Shown here in pieces: positions 27,623-36,870 of a stretch of 64,000 nt of DNA. The notes under the pieces are model-generated. The model saw only the letters and a list, made by a program, of their open reading frames with translations. It was not told the DNA's origin and searched no databases. The translations under genes were made by a program, and so were the position numbers. This DNA comes from Clavibacter michiganensis (GTDB lineage Bacteria > Actinomycetota > Actinomycetes > Actinomycetales > Microbacteriaceae), in assembly GCA_002150995.1 (NCBI GenBank), contig MDHJ01000001.1, positions 1,612,001-1,676,000 of the forward strand, in the 5' to 3' direction. Each line of letters begins with the position of its first letter. Position 1 is the first letter of the stretch.

Positions 27623-28324
27623 TCAGCTCGCCGCGAGCCCGTCGAGGTACGCCATGACCTCGTCGTGGCCGACCGCGAGGTCCGGGACCACCAGCGCGGC
27701 GTGGGCGTCGGGCAGGCGCAGCGCGTCCACGCCGTAGGCGCCGGTGGCCACGGCCACGAAGGGGAAGCCCGCGGCCTCGGCGGCCACTCCGTCGGCCGGG
27801 GTGTCGCCGATGATCACGACCCGCGCGCCCGTGAGCGCCTCGGCCGCGCGCCGCGTGAGGTCGCTGCGGACGCGGGCCTCGTGCCCGAAGAACGACGCGT
27901 CCCAGTCGAAGAGGTCGACGTCGAGGCCCGCGCCGTCGAGCTTGTACCGCGCACGCAACGGCGAGTTGCCGGTGAGCAAGGCGTTCGTCCAACCCCGCGC
28001 GGCGACGTCGGCGACGAGCCGCGGCACCCCCACGGGGACCTCGCGTCGACCCGGGCCGTAGTGCTCCACGCGCGACATCTCCTCCAGGTGCCCACGGACC
28101 GCCGGGTGCAGCGTCTCGGGGAGTCCGTAGACGGCGAGGGTCTCCCAGATGATCTGCCCGTCGGTCTTGCCGTGCGCGTGCACGGTGCGGTCCTCGAGCG
28201 CCTCGCCGGCCGCCCGCTCGATGGCGCGGTGGTACATGCTCCCGGAGCGCGGGCTGTTGAGGAGCAGGGTGCCGTCGACGTCCCAGAGGACGTGCAGCGG
28301 CCGGGGAGCGGGGGCGTCGGTCAT
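27623..28324 (-). CDS. HAD-superfamily hydrolase
   Basis: This 233-aa protein has the haloacid dehalogenase motifs: LWDVDGTLL (motif I with the nucleophile Asp, near residue 16), LLTGNSPL (motif II), and VVIIGDTPADGVAA (motif IV), with a helical cap between motifs I and II. It looks like a phosphoglycolate-phosphatase-type enzyme; the substrate is not determined. The ATG at 28324 is preferred to an upstream ATG at 28351 because CAGGAT lies 6 nt before it. It is divergent from hemW. Confidence 0.82.
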   Translation of the reverse strand: MTDAPAPRPLHVLWDVDGTLLLNSPRSGSMYHRAIERAAGEALEDRTVHAHGKTDGQIIWETLAVYGLPETLHPAVRGHLEEMSRVEHYGPGRREVPVGVPRLVADVAARGWTNALLTGNSPLRARYKLDGAGLDVDLFDWDASFFGHEARVRSDLTRRAAEALTGARVVIIGDTPADGVAAEAAGFPFVAVATGAYGVDALRLPDAHAALVVPDLAVGHDEVMAYLDGLAAS

Positions 28325-28392
28325 GCTCCCATCCTGCCGGAGCGGCGGCACCCCACCGGACGGCGGCGGACCGGGGCGGGCCCGGGCCGGGG

Positions 28393-28398
28393 GATGAT
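28393..28398 (+). promoter_or_regulatory. -10 box, leaderless start of hemW
   Basis: GATGAT ends 6 nt before the ATG at 28405; the first base departs from the TANNNT consensus. Confidence 0.4.
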
Positions 28399-28404
28399 GG
28401 ACGG

Positions 28405-29628
28405 ATGCCGTCCGCCCTGCCCCTCGCCGATCCCGCCCCCGCCGACGGGCTCCTGCCCGCCTCCGCGGCCGAAGGCGCGGACGCGCGCGCCTTCGGCGTG
28501 TACCTCCACGTCCCGTTCTGCCGCGTGCGCTGCGGCTACTGCGACTTCAACACGTACACCGCGCCCGAGCTCCGCGGCGTGAAGCAGTCCGACTACGCGT
28601 CGCAGGTCGTGCAGGAGGTGCGCTTCGCCGGATCCGCGCTCCGGGAGTCCGGCGTCCCCGCGCGTCGCGCCTCCACCGTGTTCCTCGGCGGCGGCACGCC
28701 GACGCTCCTGCCCGTCGACGACCTCGTCCACATGCTCGACGCGGTGCGGGAGACCTGGGGCCTCGCCGACGGCGCCGAGGTCACCACCGAGGCGAACCCC
28801 GACAGCGTCGACGACGCCTACCTCGCCGCCCTCGCGGCGGGCGGGTTCACGCGCGTGTCCTTCGGCATGCAGTCGGCCGTGCCGCGCGTGCTGGCGACGC
28901 TCGAGCGCACCCACGACCCCGCCCGCATCGCGCCGGTGGTGCGGGGCGCCCGGGCCGCCGGAGTCGAGGTGAGCCTCGACCTCATCTACGGGACGCCGGG
29001 GGAGACCCTCGACGACTGGCGCGCCTCGCTCGAGCAGGCGATCGCCCAAGAACCCGACCACCTCTCGGCATACGCGCTGATCGTCGAGCCGGGCACGAAG
29101 CTCGCCCGGCAGATCCGCCGGGGCGAGGTGCCCGAACCCGACGAGGACCTGCAGGCGGACATGTACGAGCTCGCCGACCGGATGCTCGGCGAGGCCGGGT
29201 ACGAGTGGTACGAGGTGAGCAACTGGGCGCGCGGCGGCCGCCGCAGCCGCCACAACCTCGCCTACTGGCAGGGCCACGACTGGTGGGGCATCGGCCCGGG
29301 AGCGCACAGCCATGTGGGCGGCGTGCGCTGGTGGAACGTGAAGCACCCGGCCGCGTACGCCGACCGCGTGCTCGCGGGGGCCTCGCCGGGCGCAGGCCGC
29401 GAGACGCTCGACGACGCGACGCGGGAGGTGGAGCGCGTCCTCCTCGGCGCCCGCATCCGGGACGGTCTCGCGATCCCCACCCTCACGACCGAGGGCCGCC
29501 GTCAGGTGGCGGGACTCATCGCCGACGGGCTCGTGGATCCACGCGCCGCGCTCGCGGGCACGCTGGTCCTGACCCTGCCCGGGCGCCTGCTGGCCGACGC
29601 GGTCGTCCGCCGGCTCCTCGAGGACTGA
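28405..29628 (+). CDS. hemW: radical SAM protein HemW
   Basis: 407 aa. The radical-SAM cluster motif is C-x3-C-x2-C in VPFCRVRCGYCDFNTY near residue 39, preceded by the HVPF segment typical of HemN/HemW; later FLGGGTPTLL, SFGMQSAVPRVL and GTPGETLDDW are family motifs. HemW is a haem chaperone related to coproporphyrinogen dehydrogenase; the N-terminal extra Cys of true HemN is absent, so HemW is the better name. lepA-hemW-hrcA-dnaJ is a conserved series in Gram-positive bacteria. Confidence 0.92.
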   Translation: MPSALPLADPAPADGLLPASAAEGADARAFGVYLHVPFCRVRCGYCDFNTYTAPELRGVKQSDYASQVVQEVRFAGSALRESGVPARRASTVFLGGGTPTLLPVDDLVHMLDAVRETWGLADGAEVTTEANPDSVDDAYLAALAAGGFTRVSFGMQSAVPRVLATLERTHDPARIAPVVRGARAAGVEVSLDLIYGTPGETLDDWRASLEQAIAQEPDHLSAYALIVEPGTKLARQIRRGEVPEPDEDLQADMYELADRMLGEAGYEWYEVSNWARGGRRSRHNLAYWQGHDWWGIGPGAHSHVGGVRWWNVKHPAAYADRVLAGASPGAGRETLDDATREVERVLLGARIRDGLAIPTLTTEGRRQVAGLIADGLVDPRAALAGTLVLTLPGRLLADAVVRRLLED

Positions 29629-29695
29629 GCGGCCGGCGCCTCGGCCGGCCGGCGGCGCCTCGGCCATCGGCCGGTCCGCCGACCCGCGGGACGGA

Positions 29696-30109
29696 TCAGA
29701 GCACGACCGCGCCGACGTCGTCGCCGGCCTCGCGCTCGAGGTCGCTCCGCTCCACGCAGAACTCGTTGCCCTCCGGGTCGGCGAGCACCACCCAGCCGCT
29801 GCCGTCGGCGTTCCGGCGGTCGGCGACGAGCGCGGCCCCGAGCGCGAGCACGCGCTCGACCTCCTCGTCGCGCGTCCGGTCGTCGGGAGCCAGGTCGAGG
29901 TGCACGCGGTTCTTCCCGGTCTTCGGCGCGTCCACCCGCTGCAGGATGATGCCGAGCCCCGACACGGGGTCGCCGAGCCACGCCGCGTCCTCGCGGGGGA
30001 GGTTCGGGTCGTCCGGGTCCTCCGCGAAGCCGGTCACGCCGGCCCAGAAGAGGGAGAGCGCGTGCGGGTCGCGGCAGTCGATGGCGACGTGCCGGATCCG
30101 GGCGCTCAT
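29696..30109 (-). CDS. VOC (glyoxalase/bleomycin-resistance fold) protein
   Basis: 137 aa, with the VOC pattern: RIRHVAIDCRDPHALSLFWA at the N terminus (first metal-ligand position His8) and NRVHLDLAPDD in the second half, then VVLADPEGNEFCVER, where a Glu near the C terminus often binds metal. Substrate unknown. It sits 10 nt downstream of the DUF4870 gene on the same strand, so the two are probably co-transcribed. Confidence 0.8.
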   Translation of the reverse strand: MSARIRHVAIDCRDPHALSLFWAGVTGFAEDPDDPNLPREDAAWLGDPVSGLGIILQRVDAPKTGKNRVHLDLAPDDRTRDEEVERVLALGAALVADRRNADGSGWVVLADPEGNEFCVERSDLEREAGDDVGAVVL

Positions 30110-30119
30110 CGGCGACCGC

Positions 30120-30515
30120 CTACTTGATCCACCGGATGTTGAGCGGGTAGCGGTACGGGCGGCCGCTCTGGACGCGGACGCCGCCGATGATCGCGAAGAC
30201 GATGTTCACCACGACCACCGCGAAGATCACGAGGCCCAGCAGCACGCTGATGAGGATGCCGAGGATCGGGATGACGACGAAGATCGCCTGCAGCACGTTC
30301 AGGATGACGAGCGCGCCGACCACGTTGATGGTCCAGTTCGTCGCCTCCTTGCCCTCCTGGTCGGTGAAGCGGCCGCGCTCGCGGAACACGAGCCACACGA
30401 TGAAGGACGGCACGACGAGGATCGCGAGGAAGTGCGTGAGCGACGCCCACAGCCGGTCCTCGCTCGGGGTGAGCGGGGCGGGAGCGCCGTAGGGGTGCGG
30501 GTCGGGTGCGGTCAT
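30120..30515 (-). CDS. DUF4870 membrane protein
   Basis: 131 aa with three hydrophobic helices (about residues 25-45, 65-85, 85-115) and the DUF4870 features DRLWASLTHFLAI, FTDQEGKEATNWTINV and a short C-terminal tail ending NIRWIK. Function unknown. ATG 30515 is divergent from hrcA with 186 bp between. Confidence 0.82.
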   Translation of the reverse strand: MTAPDPHPYGAPAPLTPSEDRLWASLTHFLAILVVPSFIVWLVFRERGRFTDQEGKEATNWTINVVGALVILNVLQAIFVVIPILGILISVLLGLVIFAVVVVNIVFAIIGGVRVQSGRPYRYPLNIRWIK

Positions 30516-30657
30516 CGCCGGGTGCCTCTCGGTGCGCGCGTCCGCCGGGCGGCCGGCGGATCGCGGTGGATCGTGGATGGGCCGGGCAGTACCTGGCCTC
30601 CTCACGGTACCGCCGCCGACGCGCGACCGGCAATGCCGGGCACCCGGATCCAGGCGG

Positions 30658-30663
30658 TACGAT
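30658..30663 (+). promoter_or_regulatory. -10 box of the hrcA-dnaJ promoter
   Basis: TACGAT fits the -10 consensus and directly abuts the CIRCE operator. No clear -35 is visible. Confidence 0.5.
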
Positions 30664-30689
30664 TGGCAGTCAGAACCGACGAGTGCCAG
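30663..30689. promoter_or_regulatory. CIRCE operator (HrcA binding site)
   Basis: TTGGCAGTC-N9-GAGTGCCAG matches the CIRCE plan (9-bp arms, 9-bp spacer); the arms are complementary at 7 of 9 positions and the right arm is the GC-rich actinobacterial form. It overlaps the -10 box end and the likely transcription start of hrcA, so HrcA should repress its own operon. Confidence 0.88.
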
Positions 30690-30701
30690 GAGGGAGCCGC
30701 G

Positions 30702-31724
30702 ATGGTCTCGGAACGCGGGCTCGACGTCCTCCGGGTGATCGTGCAGGACTACGTGTCCTCGCGCGAGCCCGTGGGCTCCAAGTCCATCGTGGAGCGACAC
30801 GCCTTCGGCGTCTCGGCCGCCACGATCCGCAACGACATGGCCCTCCTCGAGGAGGAGGAGCTGATCGCGGCGCCGCACACGTCGTCGGGCCGCGTCCCCA
30901 CCGACAAGGGCTACCGGCTGTTCGTCGACCAGCTCGCGGACGTACGCCCGCTCACGCCGGCGCAGCGCCAGGCGATCCACGTCTTCCTCGGGCAGTCCGT
31001 CGACCTCGACGACGTGCTCGCGCGCACGGTGCGGCTCCTCGCGCAGCTCACCAACCAGGTCGCGCTCGTGCAGTACCCGTCGCTGGCCACCAGCCACGTC
31101 AAGCACGTCGAGCTCGTGGCGCTCTCCGCGACCCGGGTGCTGACGGTGCTCATCACGGACACGGGCCGCGTCGAGCAGCGCGTCGTCGAGCTCGCGGGCG
31201 ACCCGGACGACGCGTTCCTCGCGGTGATGCGCACGCGCATCAACCAGGCGATCGGCGGGCTCGGGCTCGCGGAGGCCGCGACGCGGCTGGAGACCCTCTC
31301 CGACGAGGTGGAGCCCGACCAGCGCGCGGCCGCGTCGGTCCTCGCCGGCACCCTCGTGGAGCAGGTGCTCGCCAACCGGCAGGAGCGGCTCCTCCTCGCC
31401 GGCTCCGCGAACCTCGCCCGCACCGAGCGGGACTTCCCCGGCAGCATCTCGCCCGTCCTCGAGGCCATCGAGGAGCAGGTGGTGCTCCTGCGCCTGCTCG
31501 GCGAGATGGAGGCCGACCAGCACGGCGTCTCCGTGAGCATCGGCCGCGAGAACGCGCCGTTCGGCCTCGGCGAGACGAGCGTGCTCACGAGCGGCTACAG
31601 CTCCTCCGGCGGCGTGCTCGCGCGCCTCGGGGTGCTGGGGCCGACCCGCATGGACTACTCCACCAACATGGCGTCGGTGCGCGCGGTCGCGCGCTACCTC
31701 TCGCGCCTGCTCGAGGAGCGGTGA
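30702..31724 (+). CDS. hrcA: heat-inducible transcription repressor HrcA
   Basis: 340 aa. An N-terminal winged helix (RGLDVLRVIVQDYVSSREPV, then SAATIRNDMALLEE) is followed by the HrcA domain and the C-terminal inserted dimerisation region (YSSSGGVLARLGVLGPTRMD). HrcA needs GroEL to fold, so free chaperone sets repression. ATG 30702 has AGGAGGG at good spacing. The CIRCE element lies 13-39 nt upstream; dnaJ follows after 60 nt. Confidence 0.95.
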   Translation: MVSERGLDVLRVIVQDYVSSREPVGSKSIVERHAFGVSAATIRNDMALLEEEELIAAPHTSSGRVPTDKGYRLFVDQLADVRPLTPAQRQAIHVFLGQSVDLDDVLARTVRLLAQLTNQVALVQYPSLATSHVKHVELVALSATRVLTVLITDTGRVEQRVVELAGDPDDAFLAVMRTRINQAIGGLGLAEAATRLETLSDEVEPDQRAAASVLAGTLVEQVLANRQERLLLAGSANLARTERDFPGSISPVLEAIEEQVVLLRLLGEMEADQHGVSVSIGRENAPFGLGETSVLTSGYSSSGGVLARLGVLGPTRMDYSTNMASVRAVARYLSRLLEER

Positions 31725-31784
31725 CGGCCGCACGCCGGCGCACCGCCCCTGTTCCCCACGACCATCACCACCGAAGGGCCCGAC

Positions 31785-32897
31785 GTGGCTGACCACTACG
31801 AAGTACTGGGCGTGAGCCGCGAGGCGACGCCCGAGGAGATCAAGAAGGCGTACCGCAAGCAGGCGCGCCAGCTGCACCCGGACGTCAACGACGCCCCCGA
31901 CGCCGCCGAGCGGTTCAAGCTCGTCACGCACGCCTACGACGTGCTGTCGGATCCGCAGCAGCGCCAGCAGTACGACCTCGGCCCGCAGGCCGGGTTCGGC
32001 GGCGGCGGCCAGGGCTTCGGCGGCTTCGGGGACATCTTCGAGACCTTCTTCGGCGGCCAGCAGGGCGGCGGCGGACGCGGTCCGCGGTCCCGCCAGGAGC
32101 GCGGCCAGGACGCGCTGTTGCGCGTCGAGGTCGAGCTCGACGAGGTCATCTTCGGCGTGCACCGCGATCTCGAGGTCGACACGGCCGTCGTCTGCGACAC
32201 CTGCCACGGGTCCTGCGCGCAGCCCGGCACCAGCGCCGTCACGTGCGACATCTGCCGCGGGTCGGGCAGCATCCAGCGCCAGGTGCGCTCCCTCCTCGGC
32301 AACGTCATGACGTCGAGCCCGTGCGGCACCTGCCGCGGCTACGGCACCGTCATCCCGCACCCGTGCCCCACCTGCCAGGGCCAGGGCCGCGTGCGCGCGC
32401 GCCGCACGGTGCCGGTGGACATCCCGGCCGGCGTCGACACGGGCCTCCGCCTGCAGATGCCGGGCTCCGGCGAGGTCGGCCCGGCGGGCGGCCCCAACGG
32501 CGACCTCTACCTCGAGATCAAGGTCAAGCACCACGAGGTGTTCAGCCGCAACGGCGACGACCTCCTCGCCACGGTCGAGGTGAGCATGGTCGACGCCATC
32601 CTCGGCAGCGATGCGCACATCGAGGCGCTCGACGGCGCCGTGGACCTCGAGCTGCGACCGGGCATCCAGAGCGCGGAGATCATCACGGTCCGCGGCCGCG
32701 GGGTCACGAAGCTCCGCGGCTCCGGGCGCGGGGATCTCAAGATCGGCATCCAGGTGGTCACGCCCCAGAAGCTCGACCACAAGGAGCGGGACCTCATCCA
32801 GCAGTTCGCGAAGCGCAACAAGGCGCCGGCGCCGCACCTCGCGCACTTCCAGCAGGGCCTCTTCCAGAAGCTCCGCGACCGCTTCCTCAACGTCTGA
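31785..32897 (+). CDS. dnaJ: molecular chaperone DnaJ
   Basis: 370 aa of the DnaJ2 type linked to hrcA. Order: J-domain ([23 protein letters not shown] at about residues 32-34), Gly/Phe-rich region (about 67-105), four zinc-binding CxxC modules ([32 protein letters not shown]; about 135-205), and the C-terminal substrate-binding domain. The first module has Cys in place of the usual final Gly. GTG 31785 has GAAGGG upstream. It stimulates DnaK ATPase; DnaK is not in the window. Confidence 0.95.
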   Translation: MADHYEVLGVSREATPEEIKKAYRKQARQLHPDVNDAPDAAERFKLVTHAYDVLSDPQQRQQYDLGPQAGFGGGGQGFGGFGDIFETFFGGQQGGGGRGPRSRQERGQDALLRVEVELDEVIFGVHRDLEVDTAVVCDTCHGSCAQPGTSAVTCDICRGSGSIQRQVRSLLGNVMTSSPCGTCRGYGTVIPHPCPTCQGQGRVRARRTVPVDIPAGVDTGLRLQMPGSGEVGPAGGPNGDLYLEIKVKHHEVFSRNGDDLLATVEVSMVDAILGSDAHIEALDGAVDLELRPGIQSAEIITVRGRGVTKLRGSGRGDLKIGIQVVTPQKLDHKERDLIQQFAKRNKAPAPHLAHFQQGLFQKLRDRFLNV

Positions 32898-32899
32898 CC

Positions 32900-33652
32900 G
32901 TGGCGCACTTCTACCTGGCCGACGACATCGGCGCGTCCGACCTCGCGGTCGGCCGCCTCATCGTGCTCGCCGGACAGGAGGCCCGGCACGCCGTGACCGT
33001 GAGCCGCGTCCGCGCCGGCGAGGGCATCCTCGTCGGGGACGGCCGTGGCACCATCGCCGCCGGCACCGTCGCCGCGGTCGAGCCGCAGCGCCTCGAGCTC
33101 CGGGTGGACTCGGTCGAGGTGCACCCGGAGCCGACCCCGCGCGTCGTGCTCGTGCAGGCGCTCGCCAAGGGCGACCGCGACGAGCTCGCCGTGCAGGCGG
33201 CGACCGAGCTCGGCGTGGATGCGGTCATCCCGTGGCAGGCGCAGCGCTCGGTCTCCCGTTGGGAGGGCGCGAAGGTCGCCAAGGGACGGGACCGCTGGCG
33301 CGCCATCGTCCGCGAGGCGGTCAAGCAGTCCATCCGACCGCGCGTGCCGGAGGTGGAGCCGCTCGCGACGACGGGGGACCTGGTGCAGAGGGCCGCGACC
33401 GCGCGTGTGCTCGTGCTCGACCCGACGGCGGGGGCCCGGCTGTCGGCGCTCGACCTGACGACGGCCGACGGCGCCACGCCGACCGACGTGCTCCTCGTGG
33501 TCGGGCCCGAGGGCGGAATCAGCCCGGCCGAGGTCGAGGGGCTCCGGGCCGCCGGTGCGGTGCCCGTCGCGCTCGGCGCCGGCATCCTGCGCACCTCCAC
33601 GGCCGGTCCCGCGGCGCTCGCGCTCGTCAACGCCGTCCTCGGTCGCTGGTGA
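32900..33652 (+). CDS. rsmE: 16S rRNA (uracil1498-N3)-methyltransferase
   Basis: 250 aa SPOUT-fold methyltransferase with an N-terminal PUA-like domain (RLIVLAGQEARHAVTVSRVR) and the knotted SAM site (LLVVGPEGGISPAEVEGL and GAGILRTSTAGPAALA). It methylates U1498 of 16S rRNA. The GTG at 32900 is 2 nt after the dnaJ stop; hrcA-dnaJ-rsmE is a conserved order. Confidence 0.92.
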   Translation: MAHFYLADDIGASDLAVGRLIVLAGQEARHAVTVSRVRAGEGILVGDGRGTIAAGTVAAVEPQRLELRVDSVEVHPEPTPRVVLVQALAKGDRDELAVQAATELGVDAVIPWQAQRSVSRWEGAKVAKGRDRWRAIVREAVKQSIRPRVPEVEPLATTGDLVQRAATARVLVLDPTAGARLSALDLTTADGATPTDVLLVVGPEGGISPAEVEGLRAAGAVPVALGAGILRTSTAGPAALALVNAVLGRW

Positions 33653-33668
33653 CGCCGCGGGTCGCGCG

Positions 33669-33674
33669 TAGGCT
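33669..33674 (+). promoter_or_regulatory. -10 box, leaderless start of the HIT gene
   Basis: TAGGCT ends 6 nt before the ATG at 33681, inside the short gap after rsmE; this gives the HIT-phoH-ybeY-CNNM-era set its own promoter. Confidence 0.5.
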
Positions 33675-33680
33675 GGGCGC

Positions 33681-34040
33681 ATGACCACAGCTCCCGAGCC
33701 CACCGTCTTCGAGCGCATCGCCGCGCGCGAGATCCCGGCCGAGATCGTCGCGGAGACCGACCGCGTCATCGCCTTCGAGGACATCGCGCCGAAGGCCCCC
33801 GTGCACGTGCTCGTCGTGCCGAAGTCGGCCGCCTACCGCGACGTCGTGGAGCTCGCCGCGGGCGATCCGGGCCTCCTCGCCGAGGTCGTCGAGGTCGCGT
33901 CGCGCGTCGCCGCCGAGCGGGTCGGCGGGCAGTTCCGGCTCGTGTTCAACACGGGTGCCGACGCGGGGCAGACCGTCTTCCACGTGCACGCGCACGTGAT
34001 GGGCGGCTTCGGCGGCTCGGAGGACCATGTCGGGCTCTGA
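33681..34040 (+). CDS. HIT family (HinT-like) nucleotide hydrolase
   Basis: 119 aa with the histidine triad TVFHVHAHVMGG (H-x-H-x-H, near residues 100-104). HinT-type enzymes hydrolyse purine nucleoside phosphoramidates. The N-terminal TVFERIAAREIPAEIVAETD is typical. Its 3' end overlaps phoH by 14 nt. Confidence 0.9.
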   Translation: MTTAPEPTVFERIAAREIPAEIVAETDRVIAFEDIAPKAPVHVLVVPKSAAYRDVVELAAGDPGLLAEVVEVASRVAAERVGGQFRLVFNTGADAGQTVFHVHAHVMGGFGGSEDHVGL

Positions 34041-35079
34041 CCCGCGTCGCGCCGCCTCCGCGGACGCGGAGGACCGCGTCGAGCAGACGGCGACGATGGA
34101 CGGCGTGCTCATGGTGCGCCTCCTCGGACCCCAGGACCGGCTGCTCCGGCAGATCGAGCGCGAGCACCCGGACGTCGACGTCCGGGTCCGCGGCAACGAG
34201 ATCACGCTCGTCGGCACCCGGGCGGGCGTGGCGTCCGCCCGCCGGCTCATCGACGAGGTCGTGGCGATGGTGGAGGACGGACAGCACGTGGAACCCCAGG
34301 AGATCGAGACGAGCGCCCGGCGGCTCGGCGAGGACGACGCGCGGACCCTGTCCGACGTGCTGAGCGAGGCCATCGTGCAGTCGCGCGGCCGAACCGTCCG
34401 GCCGAAGACGCAGGGCCAGAAGCAGTACGTGCAGGCGATCGACGAGAACACGATCGTGTTCGGCATCGGGCCCGCCGGCACCGGCAAGACCTACCTCGCG
34501 ATGGCGAAGGCCGTGCAGGCCCTGCAGCGCAAGGAGGTCGAGCGGATCATCCTCACGCGTCCCGCGGTGGAGGCCGGCGAGCGGCTGGGCTACCTGCCGG
34601 GCTCCCTCACCGACAAGATCGACCCCTACCTCCGGCCGCTGTTCGACGCGCTCAACGAGATGATGGACCCCGAGCTCGTGCCGAAGCTCATGGCCTCCAA
34701 CACCATCGAGGTCGCGCCGCTCGCCTACATGCGCGGCCGCACCCTGAACAACGCGTTCGTCGTCCTCGACGAGGCCCAGAACACCACCCCCGAGCAGATG
34801 AAGATGTTCCTCACCCGCCTCGGCTTCGGCTCGAAGATGGTGGTCACGGGCGACATCACGCAGGTCGACCTGCCGACCGGCTCCAGCGGCCTCCAGCTCG
34901 TGACCCGGGTGCTCGACGGGATGGACGACATCCACTTCTCCCGCCTCACGAGCGACGACGTCGTGCGGCACACCCTGGTCGGCCGCATCGTGGACGCGTA
35001 CACGCGCTACGACGCGGAGCGCCAGGCCGCCGACCACCTCCGCGCCGAGCGACGCACCGCCCCTGGGAGCACCCGATGA
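34027..35079 (+). CDS. phoH: PhoH-like ATPase
   Basis: 350 aa. The N-terminal ~100 residues are KH-like ([20 protein letters not shown]), then a P-loop ATPase: [15 protein letters not shown] (Walker A, about residue 149) and [17 protein letters not shown] (Walker B, about residue 247). The family's cellular role is not settled; a link to RNA metabolism is proposed because of its constant pairing with YbeY. It overlaps the HIT gene by 14 nt and ybeY by 4 nt. Confidence 0.92.
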   Translation: MSGSDPRRAASADAEDRVEQTATMDGVLMVRLLGPQDRLLRQIEREHPDVDVRVRGNEITLVGTRAGVASARRLIDEVVAMVEDGQHVEPQEIETSARRLGEDDARTLSDVLSEAIVQSRGRTVRPKTQGQKQYVQAIDENTIVFGIGPAGTGKTYLAMAKAVQALQRKEVERIILTRPAVEAGERLGYLPGSLTDKIDPYLRPLFDALNEMMDPELVPKLMASNTIEVAPLAYMRGRTLNNAFVVLDEAQNTTPEQMKMFLTRLGFGSKMVVTGDITQVDLPTGSSGLQLVTRVLDGMDDIHFSRLTSDDVVRHTLVGRIVDAYTRYDAERQAADHLRAERRTAPGSTR

Positions 35080-35537
35080 GCATCGAGATCAACAACGAGT
35101 CGGCGATCGAGGTGGACGAGCCGACCATCCAGCGCCTCGCCACCTACGCGCTCGACACCCTTCACGTGCACCCCGACGCGGAGCTCGCGATCGTGATGGT
35201 GGACGAGGGCGCCATGGAGCAGCTGCACGTGCAGTGGATGGACGAGCCGGGCCCCACCGACGTGCTGAGCTTCCCGATGGACGAGCTGCGTCCCGGCACC
35301 GAGGACCGCCCGACGCCCGCCGGGCTCCTCGGCGACATCGTCGTGTGCCCGCAGGTGGCGGCCGAGCAGGCCGTGACCGCCGGGCACTCGACGCTCGAGG
35401 AGATCCTGCTGCTCACCGCGCACGGCATCCTCCACCTGCTCGGCTTCGATCACGCCGAGCCCGACGAGGAGCGGGAGATGTTCGGGCTCCAGCGCGACAT
35501 CCTGATCGGGTTCGCCATGAGCGAGCGCGGTCGCTGA
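35076..35537 (+). CDS. ybeY: endoribonuclease YbeY
   Basis: 153 aa metal-dependent RNase for 16S rRNA 3' maturation and ribosome quality control. The zinc site is [11 protein letters not shown] near residue 115 (H-x3-H-x5-H), preceded by DVLSFPMDE and [13 protein letters not shown] 35076 overlaps the phoH stop. Confidence 0.94.
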   Translation: MSIEINNESAIEVDEPTIQRLATYALDTLHVHPDAELAIVMVDEGAMEQLHVQWMDEPGPTDVLSFPMDELRPGTEDRPTPAGLLGDIVVCPQVAAEQAVTAGHSTLEEILLLTAHGILHLLGFDHAEPDEEREMFGLQRDILIGFAMSERGR

Positions 35538-35548
35538 CCCGCCCGCCG

Positions 35549-36870
35549 ATGCTCGCCCTCCTCCTCCCCGCCTTCCTCCTCGTCGTCCTCGGCGGCCTGT
35601 TCGCCGCCGCCGAGTCCGCCATCTCGTCGCTGTCCCGTGCCGACATCCAGGAGCTCGCGCTCACGTCGCGGGCGCGACGATCGATGCTCGCCATCTCGAC
35701 GGACACGGGCGCCTACGTCAACTCCCTCAGCTTCGTGCGCATCGTCGCGGAGACGAGCGCCGCCGTGCTCGTCACGCTGGCGCTCGCCTACACGATCTCC
35801 GAGTGGTGGATCACGCTGCTCGTGGCCGCCGCGATCATGACCGCGGTCTCCTTCGTGCTGGTGGGCGCCAGCCCGCGCTCGGTCGGCCGGGTGCACGCGC
35901 GTCCGCTGCTCGCGTGGACGGCGCTCCTCGTGCGCGGGATCCGCGTCTCCATCGGCCCGGTCGCGGACGCCCTCGTGGCGCTCGGCAACCGGGTCACGCC
36001 GGGTCGCCCGAAGACGGTGGCGACGTTCACCAGCGAGGAGCAGCTGCTCAGCATGGTCGACGAGGCCACGGAGCTCGAGGTGCTCGAGGAGGACGACCGG
36101 GAGCTCATCCACTCGATCTTCGAGTTCAACGACACGGTGGTGCGCGAGGTCATGATCCCGCGCACCGACATGGTCGTCGTCGAGCAGACCGTCCACGTGG
36201 GCAGCGCGCTCGGCCTCTTCCTCTCCCGTGGCATCTCGCGGGCGCCCGTGACGGGCCGCGACTCGGACGAGATCGAGGGCGTGCTGTACCTCCGCGACCT
36301 CGCGCGCATGGTCTACGAGCGGCCCCAGGAGGCGGAGCGCACGACCGTCGACCAGCTGGCGCGGCCGGCCGTGTTCGTCCCCGAGTCGCAGAAGGCCGAC
36401 GCGCTGCTCCGCCAGATGCAGCTGGAGTCGAACCACCTCGCGATGGTGGTGGACGAGTACGGCGGCATCGCCGGGCTCGTGACGCTCGAGGACCTCATCG
36501 AGGAGCTCGTGGGCGACATCAGCGACGAGTACGACCGCGACGTGCCGGAGTACGAGGACCTGGGGGACGGCGTGTACCGTGTGAGCGCCCGGCTCCCCAT
36601 CGACGAGCTGGGCGACCTGTTCGGGCTGGAGCTCGACGACGACGACGTGGACAGCGCCGGGGGCTCCTCGCGAAGACGCTCGGGCGCCTGCCGGAGCGCG
36701 GGTCCGTGGTGCACGTCGGCGGGCTGGTCCTCACGGCCGACCGGGTCGAGGGACGCCGCACGCGCATCAGCACGATCCTCGTCGAGCGCGACCGCGCGGC
36801 CGACGCACCCGACGACCACGAGGCGGCCCCCGCGGGCGCCGCCGCCAGCAGAGGACACGACCATGACTGA
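35549..36870 (+). CDS. CNNM/CBS-domain membrane protein (hemolysin C family; one frame break)
   Basis: About 440 aa: CNNM transmembrane domain (residues 1-150), two CBS domains (MIPRTDMVVVEQTVHVGSAL, later VFVPESQKADALLRQ) and a C-terminal CorC_HlyC domain. CNNM proteins are linked to magnesium transport. The frame is lost near 36663, where GCCGGGGGCTCC is one G short; restoring it continues with LLAKTLGRLPERGSVVHVGG to the stop at 36870. The break is at the junction of the final domain and matches the error type seen elsewhere. The end overlaps the era start by 8 nt. Confidence 0.88.

Noticed and set aside
30120-32846. A 908-aa minus-strand frame spanning dnaJ, hrcA and the DUF4870 gene
   Set aside because: Only the last 131 codons (30120-30515) are real; the rest is a shadow of hrcA and dnaJ.
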